From Gentiana macrophylla (lineage: Eukaryota > Streptophyta > Magnoliopsida > Gentianales > Gentianaceae), in assembly GCA_026214975.1 (NCBI GenBank), contig JAOBSW010000300.1:31176-95175 (forward strand): a DNA stretch of 64,000 bases, read 5' to 3'. Positions 32,677 to 44,575 of this stretch are shown piece by piece. The translations under genes were made by a program, and so were the position numbers. Positions within the stretch are counted from its first letter, which is position 1. Each line of letters opens with the position of its first letter. Under the pieces are notes generated by a model. It was not told the origin of the DNA. It saw nothing but the letters and a program-made list of their open reading frames with translations, and searched no databases.

Positions 32677-33683
32677 GTATGGTTGGTATAGAAATGGCGT
32701 AAGTGTTTAAACCCTTAGTTTTGATTCTTTTTGAGCATTATTTAGTTGATTAAAATAATCAGTATAAGGTATATATTTCATGGATTTAAAGATGTAATGA
32801 TCAGTTTGGATATGTATAACCAATGTGAACCGTAAGTGCATTTTAGCCTAAATTTATTTTTGTAACATGAATTCCTTCACATAAGCCTTTGATATTGAAG
32901 CGAAAATTTTAAACTGTACCCATTCAGTATTCTAGTGATTTATCCTAGAAATAGCAGAGCTTAGTACCTAATTTCGAACATGTCTTGTGAATATCCGAAG
33001 GTTTGAATGTGATAGAAAGAATGTCAAAATAAGTGAGCTATTTATATGCCGTATGTAGCTACCAATGATTTGAGTGTAGTAGGCGGTATCACTAAACGCC
33101 CTATATCACTATGAGGTTTAAAAGCTCCCATTGCTGATGATAGTAGTCCGGCTAGGGTGTTATCACGAAACATCCTATTCTTTGGGAATGAGGGCATATG
33201 CTACACATGTGAAATTAAGTGAAAAGTTAGATAGGTATTGATGTATTCGATCTCACCTCATGACGCTTGAAAGATAGTCGATTTTGGCAATGAGTTCGGA
33301 TATGTTAGTGTCCTATGAAAAAAAAAAAAAAAAAACCTAGTTATCTTCCTCGACTATCCCCAGTATAAATCGAATGATATGCTTTAGGATTATCCTAATA
33401 AGTACACAGGAGGGCGTTGTGTGGGAATCACACGCTTTATACCTAGGAAAATCATTAGGGTATCTGAATGGATATTTGTGCATTTGCTTGAATTATTCAA
33501 GAGAGGATAGTGGAAATTGAAAAGGTTTGTCACACACGCACTCTGTTATACATTTATATTACGGTTAACGTGTAGTTATGATTCGAATGGTTGCATCATC
33601 TGATTGTCATTAATATCTTATCTTCATGAATTTTTCCTCATTCATTTTATTGTATCGCTTATTTTGTTCGAGGACGACCAAAA

Positions 33684-33699
33684 ACTAAGTGGGGGGTTG
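33684..33699 (+). other. LARD-1 terminal polypurine tract
   Basis: ACTAAGTGGGGGGTTG directly before the 3' LTR TGATGACGG, preceded by TTCGAGGACGACCAAA. Confidence 0.88.
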
Positions 33700-35821
33700 T
33701 GATGACGGAAAAATTCACTGTTATTATTATAACAATTTACCCCACTTCTGATATCATTTTGAGCACTTTTATATCATTTCAAGTCATTAATTCCTTAGAT
33801 TCATCCAAATATGTTAGTAGTAGTTATTATGTAAAATATCGTATTTTTATCGTGTTTTTATAAGTTTTTGTACCGGTTTAGTAACCGGAGTGTCGTGTCG
33901 GATTTACGCTTGGTATTTTGGTGCTTTATTGCAGATTTTTAGGTAAACCAAAACCCGAGTGGCGACACTTTTGAAGTTAAAACATATCTTTTGAAGGGTG
34001 TAAGAATGTGCCACAAGCTTAAAAGTTCAAGTGGATCAACGTTTCGTAATGCTATTATCAAATTATATCTTCGACGAACAAATGGCCCATCAAAAGGGTA
34101 TTTTATGAAGAAGAATCCTTCATGAAAGTTGTAGATATTTGAAAGAGCTTTCCAACGCATTTTGAATCACGTCAATCGGAGGTCTACAAATCAAGATATG
34201 AATTTTTCAAGTTTCAGCTCAAAATCGGATGTTTTTTGATCCCGGATCGATCCGCCCTTTTCCCGGATCGATCCGGCGTAACTGAAAATCGACATAATGA
34301 TGATTTTGCACATGGTTTTGCAGAGGATAAGCCTGGGATAATATTTTTTATTGTTCCCGGATCGATCCGGCTCTTTTCCGGATCGATCCGGCCTGTCCAG
34401 TTTTATCTATAAATAGGCCTCCATTTCACCTTCATTTCTTGCCCCTTCTTCCCCCATCCCTTCTTCATCTTTTCCCTTCATTTTTCTTTCATTTTAATTT
34501 CGTTATAATTTCGAATAATTATCGTTATAATATAGTTTCCGTTTTTCGTTCTTTCTTTCTTGTTTTCTTTCATTTTGTTATATAGATATATATATATATA
34601 CATATATATATATACATATATATAAGTATCGAGAATCTGGCAAATGATTGGATTAAGGTTTTAATTTGGTTTTAATAGAATTCTGGCATTGACAGAAGGC
34701 TATTATGTAAAACTTCCCGCCGTGTAATCCATGACATTTTGACAGAGTCTGATTACTTGTAATATCTATATATCTACATATATAAGAGTAGCTAAACTTA
34801 TTATAGTCGAATCATGTAAAATTTGGTGAAATCAACCCTTGGAAAATGAAATAGGGAGTGTGTAGTGCTTTTTATTGTTATATCTCACATATTGCACGTC
34901 TTAGAACTTGTTATAACGGATTTGGGCTAGATTGACAACCTAGGTCAAAAATCACACACATCACTCTTGAGAGTTGTTCAAAGAGAGTGGTGTGGGAAAA
35001 AGAGTTCTAAGATCGGAAGGTAAAACATACCGGTTTTAGGTCGTGAATTCAGGCCGCGCTCATCGATGTATTATTATCAACGTAATAACTTGAATGTGGT
35101 AGTTTAGATTAGTGTAATTTAGTGTTAGAACCGGGTTGAACTATGAAGTGCCGGGTGGTTCTTGAGCCAACGATGACAAGTTGTTTCACGGAGTTTTTCG
35201 CGATTAGGTAAAGCTTGGTTTATCGCTTTGACACATTCTCGTTAAGATGTTCGGTGTAGTACATTGGTGAGTATCGGGGTAGTAACGTCGACCGAGTAAT
35301 TTCGGACTTGTTTCCTTAACGAGGTTTTTTCGCGGAAAACGGAGGCGTCTCACAAACAATTAATCATGTTAGATTAATCGGTTTTCTAAAGGGAGAATTA
35401 GTTAACCTCACATAGGATGTTGAAGGAGAGTTGTTCGGATTTTAGCATCAGAACTAGGAGCACGCACCCGTGAGATTGAATGTGAGAGTTCATTTGTTAT
35501 AATGCACACTTCCAGTTTTGTCTATCCGTGGGGTTGAAATTAACTATTTTGATCATGGTTCGGCTATGTCTTTTAAAACCAAGTAGTTTACTTTTCTTTC
35601 TTTTCTATCTTTAGTATAAACAAACCAACAACTTTGATCGCCTAGACTAAGAAACACGTTCACTTTGGTACTCACAACCACATTTCTCTTGGGACGACCT
35701 CGTACTCCTGTAGCTATTCTAACAATCGACCCGGTACTCTGCTGGTTAGAGAGTTGGTTTTTACCCATGATTACTGAGTCCTTTATAAATTGTATTTTTG
35801 AAGGGTAAATTAAGCTCATCA
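33700..35821 (+). repeat. LARD-1 3' LTR
   Basis: Copy of 28343-30540, shorter by 76 bp mainly through loss of TA-rich blocks. TATA box at 34408-34415. Several differences from the 5' LTR are CTG/CAG against CG (for example 34679-34688 against 29381-29390). Confidence 0.95.
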
Positions 35822-35826
35822 GACGG

Positions 35827-35990
35827 GCATAGTCAATTTAAAGTCTGCAAAGGATAAACTCTTTAAGGTTCGTAGGACAAACCAGCTAAGATCCGCAGGT
35901 CAGACTTGACCAAAATTAATTAAGTTTGCAAAGTACAAACTTATTAAGTCTGTAGGACATATAGATATTTGAGATTCGTAGATCCGACAA
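35827..35990 (+). repeat. Tat-2 3' tandem array, right part
   Basis: About two more degenerate units (AAAGTCTGCAAAGGATAAAC, then AAGTTTGCAAAGTACAAAC) continue the array from 28342 in register once LARD-1 and one TSD copy are removed. 35991-36250 is unassigned Tat-2 3' sequence. Confidence 0.8.
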
Positions 35991-36249
35991 AACAAGGAAA
36001 ATAAAAACACAAGTCAGATAAGTATGCCATCCAAGAACTATAAGTTCCCGCATGACATACTGGGGGGCAGAATGCCTCACCACATCTGGGTTACATCATA
36101 AAGCATTCTTGATAAGTTCCAAAAATGGGCTGAGGCAAAAGGAGCCTGGCAGAATATACAGGCAAAAAGATCCTAACATAATATACATATTACATTGTTG
36201 AAAGTTTTCAAAGCAAAAGCTGAAAAATGAAAAAAGCAGAACATCTCTA

Positions 36250-38480
36250 AGGATTTTTGGTTTGGTCATAGAAGGAGAAGATTCAGCACTGAGACGCTTG
36301 ACGGCACAACTAGTCGCACACTTGGCCACTATATCCTCACCATCCCAGGCGCTTCATCGATCATTGTAGACCTTGTCCATGATTGACTTATAAATGATGC
36401 TTTTCGGAGACCAATGTCTAGGTCGGGAAATTGAGCCCGAGCATCATCCACGCCCATAGTATATGCCCCGCTCACCGCAGTGCAAGGAGTGTGATTTAAG
36501 GCTTGAGAAAATTCTAAGGAAGGCTTGTAACCCGAAATTATACGTGATGGGGCTGCCTCAAGCTATGAAGCCAAGGCATTCCTTTCACCTCGAAGTTTGG
36601 CTATGGCCTTCCCCAGCACAGTCCTCATTCCAAGATGCTCATACATCAGAGTATGGATGGCTCCAGCATACCTCGTCTCCCAGTTGTGTAAATAAATCGA
36701 CTTAGTTTGGAGTTGCTCTTTGAGAGCTTTGTTCTCTTGAACTGCAGCCCGCAGTTGCTCATCGAGCTATCTACGCACAGAGGTCTCCTCTTCCAGGTCA
36801 GCAATCTTTTTCCTTAGCTTATCTATAAAAGAAGATGTGGCACTTAGCGTCTTGAAGGTCTCCTGGACAACACGAGACCCTGGCGAGTAACTGAGTAATT
36901 TGTCAAAATGAAATTCAGATGCAAAATGAGAAAGTGCAAATAGAATCACTTACATAATCAATGGCATGCTTCCCCACGTCGGCCAACTCTTCATCCGTCA
37001 TCTCCAAGATTGGATCAGGCTGCAGCTCTCTCCTTCATACTCCGCCTCCTCATCCTCGATCCAGAGGCTCACGGGTAGGGTCCAGCGAGGCAACATATCT
37101 GCCTCTCTTCCTTAGCCTTCCATCCCGAGCAGCCTCGGGGCACTATATTTGACCCCTCTTTAACAGGGGAGTCCCTTCGTCATCATCAGTCTCATCATCA
37201 TCTGGGATCTTAATAGTAAGGGCCGCCGAATCCACCCTGGGAAAAGAAGAACGTGGTGTGGCATTGCCTTGTAGTTCCAACCGTGGTTGGGCCGTAACGT
37301 CATTTAAAGATGAGCCCACAGCTCGGGCAAGAGATTGCTTTTCAGTATGCGTCCTCTCCATGTAGACGCTCGCATCACCTTGTTCTTCCCCCGCAGCTTC
37401 CAGTAAGTTGGCAAATATGTCACTACAAAAAGAACAAGGGAAATAAAAGGAAAATATGTTAATGCATAGTGCAAAATTAAAGCTAGGAAAAAGAGATTAA
37501 CACAGATAGTAAATCCTACAAGTAGCTTGGTCCTCAATGCTAAGAGGCACATATGGGTCAGGTCCGGCCTCGTCCAGACGAGCTGCCCCAATTAGTTGAG
37601 AAGACAAATCTTTGTCATTTACAATTATGCCAGAGTCCAAAATATCTCACATCTTGGTAAAGTCAGTAATCTCGGGGAAAGGGTCCTTCCGCACGTCGTC
37701 CGACCTCTATCGGCTCAGCTTGGCCCTTCCTTCATTCTGAACAAAAAAGAAACGGGAACGCCAACCCTTAGGTGGTGAAGACCCATCAACCATGTATGCC
37801 TGGACGCCAGACCGGCGAGGAAATCGGTACCTCCTAGCAGGCCCTAAATTCTTACTGATTTGATGAAAACGTCTGAACAGGTTTACGGAAAAGCAAACCC
37901 CAACCATCCGGCAATGGATAGCGAACCCTATAATGCTCCTAACACCGTTCGGAGTGACCTGAGCATCACCTATACCATAATGCTGCAGCACCACCAAAAA
38001 GGCGGTGCACCAGTGGAGTCTTAATCCACCCTTCAGTTGGCCTTCATAGACCACACTGAAACCATCTGAAGGCCGATAAGTGTAAGGCCGTGGATCATTG
38101 GGAAGCACAAGAGCAAACAAACTCCTGTCTACCCTGTATTCAGGACAAATGTAGTCTACACTACTCTCCGGACTCCATTCCGTAGCTACCAGGTTTCTCT
38201 AGGTTTCTTTCTGGATCTTATAACTAAGGGCAGGATTGAATATCTCAGAGGAAGGACGGAAAGAAGAAGCCAGATTCAGGTTAGCGTTAGGCCTCTCGGT
38301 GTCCGATTCGAGGAGAACAATTCTTCTATGGAGGAACTCGATGGGGTTGAAGCCCTCATTAGTAGATACAAAGGTGAAAGAGAAAGTCTCACTTGCGAAT
38401 AAAAGCACAGAGGCAGAACTTACTTGTGAAATGGGAGGGAAGAACGACAAAGTGGTATAGATCCTCCAGTCTTTAATTGC
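36250..38480 (-). pseudogene. Tat-2 antisense ORF (plant 'putative gypsy type transposon' family), probably spliced
   Basis: Minus-strand frame almost open over 2 kb. 38120-37710 carries the core: RPYTYRPSDGFSVVYEGQLK, LRLHWCTAFLVVLQHYGIG, VTPNGVRSIIGFAIHC and KGWRSRFFFVQNEG, typical of the Pfam 'Transposase_28' type found with Tat elements. In-frame stops at 37707 (TAG) and near 37643 (TGA) are the only breaks before a GT-AG intron, plus 37423-37503 (81 bp), which restores the frame into DIFANLLEAAGEEQGDASVY and an acidic segment ending KRGQI. A coiled coil follows at about 36870-36690 (RKKIADLEEETSVRRQL, NKALKEQLQTKSIYL). The N-terminal exon (MSFFPPISQ, 38450) is followed by a GTAAGT donor. 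Function unknown. Confidence 0.75.
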
Positions 38481-38747
38481 AAGAAGGTTGTTCGAAGTGA
38501 TAATGGTCGACGGTTGATGAGACTTGGGTTAAAACCCCAACAACTTCTCAGAAACCGTTCCTCTTTAACAAGACGTGGGTGGGAAACGCCTCGGGTCCCA
38601 GAAACGTTATGATAGTGTCATAATGAAGTCCTGCCATCTGGCGTAGTAAACTATTCAAACCCTCATAAGTCTTAAGGGTAATGGCCGAGCTCCAACAAAA
38701 GCAAAGTTGACCGTCTCAGGAAGCTTGTGCCAGTTGTGTGGGGCATA

Positions 38748-39277
38748 TGATGAGGTCGATCGGCCTCGGCCACGTGTCATTCATGAGATGGTTAAGTAAT
38801 AAAGGGAGGAGAGAGAAGATAAACAATTAAGGGCCAGGAGCCCTAGTCAATATTTAGTCATAAGGCCTTTATCCCAGGAGGAGGAGGTTAAGTCATCTAA
38901 CACACTTTCCAGCCCACCGCAGTCGGGCCGTAGCGCGACTTGGACCCCAATATCATTAGGAGCTCTCCGCAGGTCGGATAGAGCTAATTATGGTTTTATC
39001 CCACGTGGATAAATATGAGCAACAACTATTGGAAGAATCCCTCGTCATAAAAACTCGGATCCTATTATTTATGATAGCATAATTATCTCTTAGACTCACG
39101 GAGATTAACGTGTGCATAACCGCCGTCGGTTACAAACTAGTGTCCTTGTAGGACACGGTACAATTACATCCTAGGGCACAAATGTTCCCTATATAAACAA
39201 CCATAAGAGCTACAACAGACTTGATTCCTGGATAATCCGATGATATGTAGGCAACTTGAGGATAAGAATTCTCAGGC
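38748..39277 (+). repeat. Tat-2 3' LTR, interrupted by CACTA-1
   Basis: Starts TGATGAGGTCGATCGGCC after a short G-rich tract (GTGTGGGGCATA). TATA box TATATAAA at 39190-39197. It aligns to the 5' LTR up to CTCAGGC at 39277, where CACTACAACAAAAA begins. The missing U5 end should lie beyond CACTA-1. 38481-38747 is 3' untranslated sequence. Confidence 0.85.
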
Positions 39278-39662
39278 CACTACAACAAAAAGTAGGTATT
39301 GAGACACACTTATAGATGCATTTTTCAAAAAATGTATTTAGAAGTAATCTATAAAGACACTAGTAAGAAACAGTCTTTATAGCTATATATGTTGGGACAT
39401 TTTAAAATGCCTTAACGTGTTATTACATTTTAAAATAAAAAAACATATGGAGGGACGTTTACAAATGTTATGCAAAACTTGAAAAGTTCGTAAATATCCA
39501 CGAAGCAAATGCTTGAATCACTTACCTTTAAAAAAAATGAACCACGTAAATAGGGTAATGAAATATTTTTTTTTTTTTTTTTTTAGGGGATAAGTTTTTT
39601 TTGTTTGAAGGGTTGGGTATTAAAAGTTAAAACACACAATCCTATCCGACTTTAACCCTAGG
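39278..39662 (+). mobile_element. CACTA-1: left end of a CACTA (En/Spm) transposon
   Basis: Terminal CACTACAACAAAAAGTAG, nearly the same as CACTA-2 (CACTACAAGAAAAAGTAG), followed by subterminal words such as GCATTTTTCAAAAAATG and TTTAAAATGCC. It lies exactly where the Tat-2 LTR breaks; left flank GGC would be the 3-bp TSD. The rest continues right of the hAT and Cop-2 insertions, and no matching right end is in the window. Confidence 0.72.
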
Positions 39663-41409
39663 TACATATGGGCGGGTTGGAACTGAAAACTGGCCCGGCC
39701 CGGTGGGTCGGCGGGTTTTGACCTGGAGGGTCATCGGCCCGGTGGGTTGACGGGTCAACAGGTCATACACCCGGCGGGTCAACAGGTTGCCTCAGGTTCT
39801 GATTTGGCCCGGCCCGGAACCGGCGGTTCAACCAACCCGGCCGGAACCGACGGTTAACCCGGCCGGAACCGTAACCCGGCCCGCCTTTTTTTTTTTTTTT
39901 TTTTTTTGCCCAACGTATAGTTTCCAATTTTTTTGAATAATACCCTTTTTTCTATTTTTAAATTTTTAACTATATACACTCATTCATCACTTTTTCCTCA
40001 CAATTCTCTTCTAACTCTCATATGATCATTAATATATTTCGGATTTTGATTTGAAATTGTTCGGATAAATTCGTGTATTTCATCACATTGAAATATATTT
40101 TTGCAATGACTATTGTGAATGCTTTTCGATTCTTTTTTTCGCTTAGAAGATTTTCTTGATGAAACAACCGGGAATTGATTCTTTTAAAAATTGGTTGTTT
40201 GTAACTTTTGAGAAAAAAAGTTTATATATGAGCATGGACTCGGTCTTAGTTCTTTTAGACGACACTTACAAAGAAGACATCTCGAGGTATATGAAAATTA
40301 TCTACATGATGAGTAGAGATGTCGAGATGGGTAGGATTTGACATATAACAATGTCTACAATCACGTTATGAATAATCGTTGTAATATTAATGTTAAACGT
40401 AATTTGGTATAGTATTTTGTTGCATTAGTTTAATTTTATCAGTGTCGCCGCTACGATGAATAATCGGTATCTATTATTTAGTGTATTGTATTTTATTGTA
40501 ATAAATTAATGTAATCGAAAATGGTCATTATAATTAATGTTAAATGTTGGTTGTTGTATTATTTTGTTTTATGAAAGTTTATTGTATTCTTTAGTTGTGA
40601 TATTACTATGTTTTACACATAAAACCTATATATTTTCAAAATATATATAATAAAAAAACACCCACTACAAGAAAAAGTAGATATTATGATATATTTTTGG
40701 GGCACTTTTAGAAAAATGTATCAAAAAAAGCCCAGTCCATACGTTTGGTAGTCAAATGCAGCAACAATTTCGTAGGGGTTATTGGGCAACTCCTCAAGAG
40801 GCGTTTATATGTGCAAAAATATTAGAAAATGCCCCATTTGACCTTCACCACGAATTCTCAAAAAAAAATCAAGGGAAAATTATCAAAAAGGACTAAAACA
40901 TTTTTAAAATTAGTAAAAAGGACATGAACATTATTTTTTAGTAATAAGGACATTTTTTATTGTGTACGGACAAAAATACCCCTTCACTCTTTTTCCATTT
41001 TATAACCACCGTACATGTAAAAAAAATCTCCACGTTAAGGAATAAAATATCCCACGTTCCACCACCAACTTCAAATAAATAAATAAATAAAATAAAACAA
41101 ATCTGTTTTTGAGAACAAATCAAATATATTTCTAATAATTTTTTAATCAATCATATATCTTTTAATCTACATTTCCAATCATCATAAAATTTTCATAATA
41201 ATTCATACTTTTTATCTTTATTTTAACTCTGGGTTGATGTTGTTATAGTGTCAATCCATAATGTCAACTAAAATGACACTACTTATGTATTTACGATGAC
41301 CTGGTATTGTAAGTGTTGTTATAGTGTCAATTAATAGTATCAATTTGAGACTTATAACCTTCGATTTGCACATTTTTTGTTGAGACTTATAACATTCAAT
41401 GAATCGGGG

Positions 41410-41600
41410 TGTCTATTAGTAGTGTCGTATGTTATCACAATGTCAAAAGGTATTGCCAAATAGTAGTGTCACTTAGTATAACAATGTCAAATGGTAGTGT
41501 CACATACTATAATAATGTCAAATAGTAGTTTCACATAGTATCACAATGTCAAATGATAGTGTCAAACATTGTAATAATTAGTAGTGACACATTATATCTG
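41410..41600. repeat. Degenerate 31-bp tandem repeat
   Basis: Four to five units of the form AATGTCAAATRGTAGTGTCA followed by CATAGTATCAC, inside the foldback insertion. Confidence 0.65.
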
Positions 41601-41810
41601 AAATTTATTATCACTAGTGTGAGTGATATAGTAGTGACAAATTGAATGTCATATTATTATACAAAAAAATGATTTGGAAATTATATCGAAATGTACATAT
41701 CCATATTGATATCAAAATAAAGATCACGAAAAAAATATAAATTGTGATGAAAATATCATGATGATTCGCAATATAAATTAAATGATATAACTGATTAAAA
41801 ATTGATAGAA

Positions 41811-41811
41811 G

Positions 41812-41882
<71 letters not shown>
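41811..41882. repeat. (AT)n microsatellite
   Basis: About 70 bp of alternating TA, with one early interruption. The minus-strand frame with alternating I and Y residues over it is a by-product. Confidence 0.95.
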
Positions 41883-41886
<4 letters not shown>

Positions 41887-42055
41887 CGTGGTCATTACCT
41901 TCATTTGAACGTGGCCATTAGCTTCCATGCGGCACTTTTTCCCTCTCTTAACAAGGGTAAAATTGTCATGATAACTATCAGTTTGTCCTTTTTCTAAAAT
42001 AATAATGATCATGTCTTTTTTGATAATTTTATAAATGTTTTGTCCTTTTCAATAA

Positions 42056-43316
42056 GTCTCTCAAAAATCAAAATAAAAACATTTAGCACGGAAACAATTT
42101 GCTAATTACCGCTCTTTTTTTCACCAACCGCGTAGCACTTAAACCCTACCCTCTCACGGATCCACCACTTTTTCATCGAAACAAAAAAAAAGAGAATGAA
42201 ATCGGAGGTGCGGCTACTTATGAGAACCGAGCACCCAAATTTCTTGGCAATCGGAAGTGCAGTGTAAGCGAAATCATTCATTGTTTCTGCAAATGGAGCT
42301 TCAATTCTTCTTTTCCCTTTTCTTCTTCTCTTTCTCTTTTCGTTGTTTTGTACTTTTATAAGTAATGAATATGCATATGATTTATTAGAATACTGTTGAT
42401 AGTTGTGTTGATTCGGGGTTGAGGGTGAGGTACGGGAATCGTGTGGACTGAATATGTGTCAAAGTGAGTTCAAAATTTTCTCTTCCCTCTCGTTTTCTCC
42501 ACCTTTGAATCTACACAACTATGCTAAATTCATTTGAAATAGAGGCAACTACTCTTATTCCCAATAACTCTGAAATATTTGTTTAATTCTGATGATTTGT
42601 GCCCAAGTGATGGAATTGTGGTTTGGCTTAAACATTTGAAACTTCCTCATTTTGGTCTTTTATCATGCTAGTGTTTAAGATGGAGATTGTGATGCTCAGT
42701 TTCTCTTTCCTTCCTATTGAGTTTTAATTTTTATTTTCAAGTAATTAGTGTTTGGCTTTAATATAAAGTAGTTATTGTTTATTCTTCAAGCCCAAAGTCA
42801 TTATAAACACTAATAAATGTTGAATGTCAATTTTAGAGTATTTTATTGCAAACTTTAGTCTTGGTTCTAGTGTGTTGTGATGAAGTGTTATGCTTAAATG
42901 TTGATACAATTTATAGTATTACCATACTTCAATTTGTAGCTTAACCAACAAGGGTGAGAACCCCTTTTGATTCAACTCCATACATTGCCTTCAAAAATGG
43001 TATTCTCGGTTCAAAAGTTTGATCATTGAATGATCCCCACCTTTAAGAATACTTTGAAGTTCCTACTATAATTATCCATATAGATTCTCGGGGGACGGTT
43101 TTCTTATTTTATGTATTCCAACATTTTGTTGACCTGTTTTGCTCCGTTATTATTTATAAATCTCTAAACTATGTTGTGTGTCTAGTTGAAGAAACATTGA
43201 ATTCCATTACATTTATCAAGAGATGTATTAGTGTTTGAAAAAAAACTAATCTACATTTTATAAGATGTAACATTATAAAAATGTAGTAGAAGGGCCAAGT
43301 CTATAAGGTTGGCCTC
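42056..43316 (+). other. CACTA-2 left interior, no gene recognised
   Basis: AT-rich sequence, possibly promoter and 5' leader of the element's transcript (pyrimidine-rich run at about 42310-42345). The 88-codon frame at 42099-42365 is low complexity. Nothing else is supported. Confidence 0.5.
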
Positions 43317-43680
43317 ACGGCCTCAAATGTAGCAAAATGGTGCGATCAATTTGCCTTACATTTGTCTAAAATGCGACTAGCTACTACATACATGATCACT
43401 GCTTTCCCTCGTTACCACAAACCATCAAACATGAGTGTCACTGTGATCCCCTAACTCTCATTCGATAAAAAAAACAGAGGTTATCTCAATCAGGACATTA
43501 AAGAATCAACAGAGTTGTACTGCTTAGCTTGTGAGGGACCAAGAAATTTGTACCAACGTACTTACTACTGTGAAGAATGTCACTTTGTTGCCCATGTTCA
43601 TTGCGTGATCTCTGAGCTACGTTTTGTCAATAAAATTCACTTTCTTGCCCACTGTTTTCATTTTAACTTGGGATTTGTCT
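43317..43680 (+). pseudogene. Captured DC1 (C1-like zinc) host gene fragment inside CACTA-2
   Basis: Three pieces of the plant-specific cysteine/histidine-rich DC1 family occur in order in different frames: WCDQFALHL (about 43338-43364), LPQTIKHECHCDPLTLI (about 43420-43470) and YCLACEGPRNLYQRTYYCEE then CHFVAHVHCVI (43518-43610). The last has the typical C-x2-C ... YYC-x2-C-x4-H-x2-C pattern. DC1 proteins are predicted to bind zinc and diacylglycerol-like ligands or proteins in stress signalling. The frames are broken and there is no complete protein. CACTA elements are known to capture host sequences. Confidence 0.8.
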
Positions 43681-43834
43681 ATTTAATTACATCTTTTATC
43701 GTGGCTTTTCACAGATTATTCCATACATTCAAGCACAATCCAAGAAATTATCTGACAATAATAAGGTAGAAATAAGCCAACCTACCAATAAAAATTAAAA
43801 ATGATTCCAGGCCTAAGTGCTGCATCTCTTCATA

Positions 43835-43982
43835 AGACACTTTTAGAGAGCAAAATGACACAACCGTTGTATCTGTGTGAGTGATGCTACGACCATAAGT
43901 TCATAACGGTTGTGCCACAAGTTTTACACATTTGATTATCGTGGGGCCTACATTATGGTCGATGGTGTGGTGAAAAGTGTCT
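43835..43982. mobile_element. Small MITE-like inverted repeat inside CACTA-2
   Basis: AGACACTTTT at 43835-43844 and AAAAGTGTCT at 43973-43982 bound 148 bp. Inside are the inverted words GACACAACCGTTGT and AACGGTTGTGCCAC, the same core as the MITE at 22503-22688, suggesting a common family. Confidence 0.5.
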
Positions 43983-44575
43983 CGTTAATGTACTTTTCAG
44001 TTATCGACTTTTAGAGCTGATGTTTCACTTAGTAAGGTCTTCTCAAAAATGGTGAAAGCTGAAAATGTTGCCCATAATACGTAGTTTGATTTCTCTCAAG
44101 TTTGTTATCTAGCTTGGTATATGAATGATAGTTTTAGTTTAGATGTGTTGTGTGCATATCCTTGCACAAACTAAGCAAAGGAATTTGATTGTTGCATTAT
44201 AATTGTTTATGATTTCGTAGGTGTTTTGTGTATATTTACAAAATTAAGGCTTTTCATTTGTTCTTAGTGAAAATTGCTTGTGGGCGTGTGAGATTGCCAA
44301 CTATTTGGAAATTATGCGATTGAGATTTCTTGGCCAAAACAAAAATGCTTAATGTTGAATAACATGCGGTATGGTAATTTTGAAAAGAAGTTTTGTGCTT
44401 AGAGACAAGGACATCGAGACAAATGAAAACAATCATTTACCAAATGAAAGAGCATATGGTAATATGGTGGACCTTTACTTAATGTGGTTGACTTTTCTTT
44501 CGTACCATAACCATGACTTGTTTGTTCTCTCATGCAAATTATTATAAGTGACTTTTGTGTGGACATGTTTTATGT

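Larger units (their letters stand above)
31765..33686 (+). other. LARD-1 3' non-coding region
   Basis: 1.9 kb with no coding domain. Landmarks: GCGTTACCGGGAGGCAGCCC at about 31945-31964, a GC-rich self-complementary motif of a type seen in Athila-like 3' regions; the tRNA-Asp half at 32268-32300; the internal purine tract at 32661-32676; an A-run near 33318-33335. Confidence 0.7.
28343..35821 (+). mobile_element. LARD-1: large non-autonomous LTR retrotransposon with a unique ORF
   Basis: 7,479 bp, LTRs of 2,198 and 2,122 bp, perfect TSD GACGG (28338-28342 and 35822-35826). The interior is only 3.2 kb: tRNA-Asp primer site, one intact 290-codon ORF, then 1.9 kb of non-coding DNA with a tRNA-Asp 5' half, an internal polypurine tract and the terminal tract. 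No gag core, protease, RT or integrase. Primer, tract context (CGAGGACGACCAAAAACTAAG) and layout match Athila elements, so an Athila helper is the likely source of its proteins. The LTR pair is very similar, implying recent movement. Confidence 0.93.
23216..39277 (+). mobile_element. Tat-2: Tat-lineage Ty3/gypsy element, pol-deleted, host of three insertions
   Basis: Order: 5' LTR (23216-23872), primer site, gag, degenerate protease, then no RT/RNase H/integrase, a 76-bp tandem array, an antisense ORF (38480-36250, minus) and the 3' LTR (38748-39277, interrupted). It was invaded by a solo copia LTR at 25993, by LARD-1 at 28343 and by CACTA-1 at 39278. Subtracting these leaves roughly 6.8 kb. 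Tandem repeats and an antisense ORF between pol and the 3' LTR are known features of Tat-lineage elements. Mobilisation, if any, would have needed a helper. Confidence 0.85.
40879..42055. mobile_element. Foldback or MULE-like insertion with about 75-bp inverted ends
   Basis: Left arm AAAAAGGACTAAAACATTT (from about 40885) with AAAAAGGACATGAACATT; right arm reversed AAAAGGACAAAACATTTATA with AAAGACATGATCATT (ending about 42050). The arms are imperfect. The interior has an (AT)n run, 31-bp degenerate repeats and no coding domain. No clear target duplication. Confidence 0.6.

Noticed and set aside
36463..38460. Plus-strand frames over the Tat-2 antisense ORF
   Set aside because: The minus strand carries recognisable family motifs, a coiled coil and a splice-compatible intron; the plus-strand frames are short and lack motifs.
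41614..42012. 132-codon minus-strand frame
   Set aside because: Mostly alternating I/Y from an (AT)n microsatellite inside a foldback insertion.
43515..43769. Complete small DC1 protein gene
   Set aside because: Only the first part is DC1-like; the rest (from about 43620) is hydrophobic, unrelated sequence, and the upstream DC1 pieces are in other frames.
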